64,000 nucleotides of DNA from Lutraria lutraria (Eukaryota > Mollusca > Bivalvia > Venerida > Mactridae): positions 14,308,790 through 14,372,789 of the forward strand of contig OZ026844.1 in assembly GCA_964023205.1 (NCBI GenBank). Reading direction: 5' to 3'. Below the pieces are notes generated by a model. It was not told the origin of the DNA and did no database searches. It was given only the letters and a program-made list of their open reading frames with translations. This document shows positions 60,201-64,000 of this stretch, piece after piece; within the stretch, counting starts at the first letter, position 1; each line of letters starts with the position of its first letter. The position numbers and the translations under genes are program-made.

Positions 60201-63200
60201 AAACATAATCTGGAGTTATACAGTATCTGTAAAAATAGTTAAGTTGATAAAAAATTTGCAAAAATATTTTATTTTTATTCTGAAAATTAATTAATTACCG
60301 GTAATGGACTAATGGCACTGTATAAAGATATGCAGTAATGACATTAACTAAGATAGTGATATTAAACTGTGATAATGTGAACATTGAAGTTTCAACTTGT
60401 GGTTATAAAAACACTAAAATGACATAATTATAAGTTCAACAATTAAAACAATCATTCACATAATTATTGAACACATACTGACTTTAGTTGGTGCTTAATG
60501 ATATTTCTATACAACTTAAGACACACACTGCATACAGCCACTTTGTAAATAAACATTCAAGATTTATAAGTATATTACTAACATGTACATCATATTACAT
60601 CAAATAAGAAAATAAAATCACAAAAAATGTTCAAACAGAAGAAATTAAAGACATTAATACATGATATAATAAGACGTATAACTAATGTTAATCATTACAT
60701 ATACAGTACAACCTCTTCAGAGCAGCCCTCTCTTGAGCAACAACCTCCCTGCAACAACAACAGGATTTTTTTTACTGCATGATTCAACTATTAAATGAAC
60801 CTCTCTATAGCAACAACCTCTATTTTTTGTTCTCCCAAAGGGTGTTTCTTTGGATAGGTTGCACTGTATTGATAAGACATTAGTGAATGTTGAGTAATCA
60901 TAAACAAACGATTACAATATTTGGAATGTATTTTGTTCAGCAAACATAGAACAAGAGGGCCAAGATGGCCCTATATCGCTCACATGACAATCACTGTTCA
61001 CTCATTAAAACATTGTTTTGAACCGGTGACCTAGTTTTTGACCCCAGACGACCTATGTTCGAATTTGTCTTACATATCATTAAGACAAACAGCCTGACTA
61101 GGTTTGGTGAAGATACGATCAAAATTTGACATCTACAGTGTTAATAAGGTTTTCCTAAGATTTGACCTTGTGACCTGGTTTTTGACCCTAGGTGACCCAT
61201 ATTTAAACTTGTCCTTAATATCATGAAGACAAACAATCTGACAAGGTTTGGCCAAGATCCAATCAAAACCATGACATTTAGAGCTTTTACAAGATTTTTA
61301 CCTAAGATTTGACCTTGTGACCCAGTTTTTGAACCCGGCTGACCCTTGTTCATCCTTGACCCACATATCATTGAGGCAAACATTTTGACAAGGTTTGGTG
61401 AAGATCCAATTAAAACTGTGACATCTACAGTGTTAACAAAGTTTTCCTAAGATTTGACCTGGTGACCTAGTTATTGACCCCAGATGACCCATATTTATAC
61501 TTGACCGTTATATCATTAAAACAAACGATTTGACAAAGTTTGGTGAAGATCAAATAATAACTGTGAAATCTACAGTGTTAACATGGTTTTTCATAAGATT
61601 TGACCTAGCGACCTAGTTTTTGACCCAAGATGACCCATGTTCGAACTCGTCCAAGATATTATGAAGACAAACATTCTGACAAGGCTTCATGATCATCCAA
61701 TCAAAACAGTGACTTCTAGAGTGTTCACAAGGTTTTCCAGCAATTTGCCCTAGTGACCTAATTTTACTACAGAAATTACCCATTATCAAACTTGACCTAC
61801 ATATTATTAAAATAAACATTCTGACAAAGTTTCATGAAGATAAATGCAAAACAGTGATTTCTAAAGTGTTCACAAGGTTTTCCCTTATTTGGCCCTGGTG
61901 ACCTAGTTTTTGACCCCAAATGGCCCAATATCGAACTCGTCCGAGATTTTGTTGATATTAACGTTTTGACCCAGTTTTGCTAAAATTGAGCCAAAAATGT
62001 GGCCCCTAGTGTGGTCACAACAAAAAGTTTGACGACGCACGACGCCGGACGGAGAGTGATCCTAATAGCTCACTTTGTCACTTTGTGACATGTGAGCTAA
62101 AAATCATTCATAACTATATGAGGCAGCAGTGTCCAGCTTTGGCTTACTGAGGGTGGGTGATTCTACCTAGGGGTCCAGCTGGGATTTTCCTCCACTGTTA
62201 CTTAAGCTAAGCGTTCATCATGTTGATTTATTTGAACATCAAGCAAACATAACTGAATAAATAACAGTTTGTGCATGGAAAGTCACTTTAAATTATTATG
62301 ATCTTTGAAATTGATCCAATGTTAAATGCCTAAGTGGCCATTACGTAGGAAAGATATGAATGTATGCTAAAGTTTACAGAGTGCACAGATACACAAATTA
62401 CACTGATAAATTACTTAAAATACATTCCAAATATTCTTATCCTAAGTGTACAAACATATTATGTCAGTATTCAGAGTACGTACAGTAGGCCCTGCTTCAC
62501 CAGATTCCTGTGCCAAACAAAATAATTAACACCAAAATGTATTCATGAGTACAGTCAGTGTGACCATATTACCATAATCATATTTGTTTGCCTTCATACT
62601 AACATTATTACCTAAAGTAAACTTAAACCTTTCAGATTATTAAATCAAAGTCTGTAACCAGTACATAACAATCTAACAAGAAAAACATAAATTATCATAT
62701 CATTATAATAAATGGGTAAATATCGAGGAGACAAGGTTTATTTACCAAGCTATAGATTCTGACTAGAAAAAATTAATACTGTATAAATATTAATAACATA
62801 TTCAAATTTTGACAGCATTACATGGTAAAACAAAAATTTGCTTGTCAATTTAAGAAAAGTTACTAATAAGTCTATGTATTGTTTTGCAGCAATATATTAA
62901 TATAATTTTAACTCCTTCATTGATGGACAAGGAAAATTATCTAAATTATATAAGGCAACTTCACAATGTCAGCTGATGAACGAAATGGGTACCTGAGTTA
63001 TCACCTCAACTTCATCTCAAATAAAGTTACAGCACATCAGGTGTTTTGTTTCCAATGTGAAAGTTCAATATATATGATGATCAAATCAATACACCAACAC
63101 TTTATATACAGCACATAGTATTTTGTTTCCAAGGTAAAAATTCAAAACACAAATATATGATGACGAAATCACTGAGTATAAACAACAGAACAACATTTAT

Positions 63201-63290
63201 AACAGTACTTACAGCATTGTCATCCTTCAATATGGTGTTAGTCACAAGTAACCCTTCGTTGTACCAGCGCTTTGGAAATGGTTGCCATTC
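40754..63290 (-). CDS. Kinesin-14 family, C-terminal motor kinesin (18 exons, 5' end missing)
   Basis: Exons in transcript order: 63290-63213, 62507-62484, 58887-58717, 50691-50578, 50169-50061, 49282-49188, 48717-48667, 48395-48207, 47825-47640, 46366-46226, 45843-45727, 45228-45055, 44270-44134, 43295-43232, 42901-42696, 42128-41942, 41635-41540, 40885-40754, giving 756 codons. The neck [13 protein letters not shown] precedes the motor, and the motor ends the protein, which is diagnostic for kinesin-14 (minus-end-directed in characterised members). Nucleotide-site motifs are P-loop GQTGSGKT, switch I NSTSSRSH and switch II DLAGSE. Upstream come coiled coil, a Lys/Glu-rich exon, a basic Gly-rich exon, a compact helical segment and a WW-like strand. 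Amino-terminal sequence lies beyond 64000. Which subfamily (KIFC1, KIFC3 or a lineage-specific one) is uncertain. The acceptor of exon 47825 (aag, poor pyrimidine tract) is the least sure. Confidence 0.88.
42245..42500 (-). repeat. tRNA-headed SINE, reverse copy, in a kinesin intron
   Basis: The reverse strand has 'catggtcgagtggttaagattgttgacttcaaatcac' (tRNA-Ser/Leu-like A box and anticodon arm), then 'taggtttgagcccc' (B box). A SINE body extends to about 42245. Confidence 0.65.
43370..43525 (-). repeat. tRNA-headed SINE, reverse copy, in a kinesin intron
   Basis: The reverse strand reads 'catggcagagtggttagagtgtccgcc' then 'aaaggttcgaaccc', clear A- and B-box matches with tRNA-like spacing. 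Being followed by a SINE body and lying inside an intron, it is a SINE head rather than a working tRNA gene. Confidence 0.65.
45727..50169 (-). CDS. Kinesin stalk and helical region exons (detail)
   Basis: Exons 50169-50061 and 49282-49188 encode a compact helical segment ([20 protein letters not shown], resembling a small helical-bundle fold) followed by charged heptad-like sequence. 48717-48667 (17 codons) and 48395-48207 continue the coil, then a Gly/Lys-rich basic patch ([13 protein letters not shown]). 47825-47640 is a highly charged Lys/Asp/Glu exon ending in [17 protein letters not shown]. 46366-46226 and 45843-45727 form coiled coil leading into the neck. Most of these exons are in phase 0 and multiples of three (51, 189, 186, 141 and 117 bases), so they could be skipped without a frameshift. 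Confidence 0.8.
45976..46053 (+). mobile_element. 78-bp palindromic element, copy D
   Basis: Same orientation as copy A and exactly 78 bases long. It lies in the kinesin intron between the exons 45727-45843 and 46226-46366. Confidence 0.85.
46386..46536 (-). repeat. Repeat with 'acctgaaaaccggactccc' phrases
   Basis: Reverse relative of 27574-27724. It begins tacagtaaaaacctgaaaac and repeats 'gaaaatcagac' and 'cagaaaacctgac'. It lies in a kinesin intron right next to exon 46226-46366. Confidence 0.55.
47378..47557. mobile_element. 180-bp MITE with perfect 13-bp terminal inverted repeats
   Basis: agtcaaacctgtg (47378-47390) and cacaggtttgact (47545-47557) are perfect inverted repeats. The interior repeats 'aaaggccac/aaaggccatt'. 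A partial relative with 'ggtggcctttattctaaggtg ... acacaggtttg' lies near 57735-57776. It lies in a kinesin intron about 80 bases from exon 47640-47825. Confidence 0.75.
48992..49069 (+). mobile_element. 78-bp palindromic element, copy E
   Basis: Same orientation as copies A and D and exactly 78 bases long. It lies in the kinesin intron about 120 bases downstream, in kinesin sense, of exon 49188-49282. Flanks are aaaat and aatgc. Confidence 0.85.
49297..49690 (+). repeat. 30-bp minisatellite in a kinesin intron
   Basis: About 13 units of 'ggttttgatgcagactgg' plus 'tttcagagaaat' make a 30-base period, with variants (gatacag, ttacag, atgcaa). As 30 is a multiple of three, two plus-strand frames stay open and spell a fake ten-residue repeat ([10 protein letters not shown]). 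The array begins about 15 bases upstream, in kinesin sense, of the acceptor for exon 49282-49188. Confidence 0.9.
50578..63290 (-). CDS. Kinesin amino-terminal exons with WW-like segment (detail)
   Basis: 63290-63213 encodes [13 protein letters not shown] and an acidic end. 62507-62484 is a 24-base micro-exon (ESGEAGPT). 58887-58717 is a Ser/Gln/Gly/Asn-rich linker ending GRVPTYIFY. 50691-50578 encodes [20 protein letters not shown] and then IGWELHH. The tyrosine pair and Trp-x-x-x-Pro spacing look like the second half of a WW domain, but the first Trp strand is not obvious. All four are in phase 0. The function of this region is unknown; in other kinesin-14 proteins the tail carries the second microtubule- or cargo-binding site. 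Confidence 0.75.
50858..51030 (-). repeat. Interspersed repeat, 'ctgagcaatag' family, reverse copy
   Basis: Reverse-complement order of the same phrases, from 'atcaaagtactgaaagtact' near 50860 to 'gaattgctcagtttcc' near 51027. It lies in the large kinesin intron. Confidence 0.6.
51470..51640 (+). repeat. Interspersed repeat, 'ttggtgagtaggt' family, copy 1
   Basis: 'gtgagtaggtta', 'ttttttacaatttaatttttatattgaaccca', 'ccaaaaaaggtgggtaggtcc' and 'ttggtgagtaggg' recur in order at 63695-63925. Non-coding, in the large kinesin intron. Confidence 0.6.
53841..57235 (+). repeat. 59-bp satellite array, 57 full units plus a partial first unit
   Basis: From 53871 the array runs as a head-to-tail 59-base unit beginning acacctg[g/a]tagtacagatc, followed by atatcctaggagcagg and ending atcttacatgtattataaat. 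Unit starts checked at 53871, 54048, 55051 and 56939 are exact multiples of 59 apart. One unit (56939-56999) is 61 bases, with a 2-base insertion. The total of 3365 bases equals 57 x 59 + 2. A degenerate partial unit precedes it (53841-53870). Variation is concentrated at a few sites: ctgGtag/ctgAtag, agg[g/t/c]atg, and atgAtctt/atgGtctt. Each unit contains the palindrome tcctagga inside a gatcat...atgatc dyad. It lies in the 8-kb kinesin intron between exons 58717 and 50691. Confidence 0.95.
58322..58697 (+). repeat. Bivalve repeat with ~140-bp internal units
   Basis: 'aagttcaaggg(g/c)(a)cataactctgg', 'gggaatgaaaattgtgt', 'ttgcacatct', 'tttcaagtttcattgcaatc' and 'gaagtagtttgctc' occur twice in the same order, about 140 bases apart. 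The end carries 'gaccaaccgaccaacagagtgactccaatataccccct'. It stops about 20 bases from kinesin exon 58717-58887. Confidence 0.75.
59938..59949 (+). repeat. Poly-G run
   Basis: A G run in a kinesin intron, with a 'ggatggacggatggacg' patch 70 bases to the left. Confidence 0.6.
60701..60868 (-). mobile_element. MITE-like element of the 'acctctcc' family, reverse copy
   Basis: It begins atacagtacaacctcttcag and ends tttggataggttgcactgta. It lies in a kinesin intron. A short remnant of the same family (ttgctagagagggtttactgta) is at about 41459-41480. Confidence 0.65.
60950..62100 (+). repeat. Bivalve repeat of ~145-bp tandem units ('gacctagtttttgacc' family)
   Basis: It starts 'aacaagagggccaagatggcc' with 'tcgctcacatg' and ends 'gacgacgcacgacgccggac' and 'gacatgtgagct'. 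In between, about seven diverged units each contain 'gatttgaccttgtgacc', 'agtttttgaccc', 'atcatgaagacaaac' and 'ctgacaaggtttggtgaagat'. The end words tcgctcacatg and catgtgagct are inverted, which suggests a non-autonomous DNA element. It lies in a kinesin intron. Confidence 0.8.
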
Positions 63291-63694
63291 CTGAAGTAGG
63301 TTTATAAAACATGAAAGATAAATTCACAGTCAAACATGCAAAAAGTCAATCTACAGACAAAATCAATCTACATAAATTGATGACCTCCTTCATCCACTGG
63401 GTTAATAAGAATTTTGCTTTACTTCAAAATTTACAATACAATATCATAAAGGTCAAACAAAATGTGACTTATTAACAAAATGCACCTTATTCAAAGGTTG
63501 TTCCCTTTGGTTGATGGTCTGAATGTGCTGTATGAAACTGAAGTGATGTGAAATGTAAATGAAACAAAAATCTATCAACAATACTTGTGGTAATTATCAT
63601 TGGTCCGAAATTGGAACTCCCAATTCTTAGTATGCAAGGTTGATTCTATCGGTATTTTCCGAACATTTGGCCATCAATAAATCCTTAAAATATT

Positions 63695-63925
63695 TGTTTA
63701 GAGGTAACCCTACCTAAAGAATTTTCAGTGGTTAGGTAGGTAGAAAAATTATTTTTTCACAATTAAGTTTTTACATTCAGAATCCAAAGTATTTACATAC
63801 TGAAATTCAAAAGAAAGAAAAATACCCCAAGAGACCAAAAAAAGTCGGGTGGGGCCATATTTGGTGAGTAGGTAACATAACCCCAAAACTAAATATTGTT
63901 TAAGGATGGGCTTTAGTGTTAGATA
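63695..63925 (+). repeat. Interspersed repeat, 'ttggtgagtaggt' family, copy 2
   Basis: Collinear with 51470-51640 ('ggttaggtaggtag', 'ttttttcacaattaagtttttacattcagaatcc', 'gaccaaaaaaagtcgggtgggg', 'tttggtgagtaggta'). It lies upstream of the first visible kinesin exon. Confidence 0.6.
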
Positions 63926-64000
63926 TTTAACAGAACCAAAGTCTTGAGTACTTTTTCATGCTTCGCATGTTCACATGAAGACAAACTTAACTATGAAGTA

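Noticed and set aside
61141..61819. Minus-strand open frames of 68-80 codons with similar peptides
   Set aside because: They are translations of the ~145-bp repeat units and have no independent support.

Overview
The window is AT-rich animal nuclear DNA and almost certainly comes from a bivalve mollusc. Genes are split into short exons by long introns with GT...AG borders. There is a molluscan-type macin antimicrobial peptide gene. The interspersed repeats are of kinds common in bivalve genomes: tRNA-headed SINEs, repeats carrying 'gacctagtttttgacc' units, elements beginning 'tttttatgccccc', and many small foldback or MITE-like elements. No prokaryotic, viral, CRISPR or organelle features were seen. 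The species cannot be named from sequence alone.

Layout. (1) About 1-5140, plus strand: the 3' end of an unrecognised gene. Its clear terminal exon is 4615-5132, with possible extra exons at 1085-1120 and 2922-3088. (2) About 5.2-13.9 kb: intergenic sequence with repeats and a TATA-rich stretch near 10.7-11.0 kb. (3) 13999-21742, plus: an 11-exon gelsolin/severin-like actin-regulator gene encoding 367 residues. (4) 23929-24285, minus: a single-exon secreted cysteine-rich macin (mytimacin-like) gene. (5) 26479-36047, plus: a second 11-exon gelsolin-like gene, also 367 residues, with every exon the same length as in the first. The two are tandem duplicates about 12.5 kb apart. (6) 40754-63290, minus: 18 exons (756 codons visible, 5' end outside the window) of a C-terminal-motor kinesin (kinesin-14), convergent with the second gelsolin gene. 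Its largest intron holds a 3.4-kb satellite of exactly 57 units of 59 bp. Another intron holds a 30-bp minisatellite directly upstream of a splice acceptor.

The gelsolin pair and the kinesin are cytoskeletal genes (actin and microtubule respectively). The macin is an innate-immunity effector. Nothing shows that they form a functional cluster.

The observations most worth following are these. Exon 5 of the two gelsolin copies is nearly identical (3 differences in 173 bases) while the neighbouring exons have diverged, which suggests recent gene conversion. A palindromic element occurs five times, always exactly 78 bp long, and one copy has an empty site elsewhere in the window. A 1.3-kb element is inserted in a SINE with a 5-bp target duplication. 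The satellite and minisatellite lie inside the kinesin gene. The kinesin has an unusual amino-terminal region.
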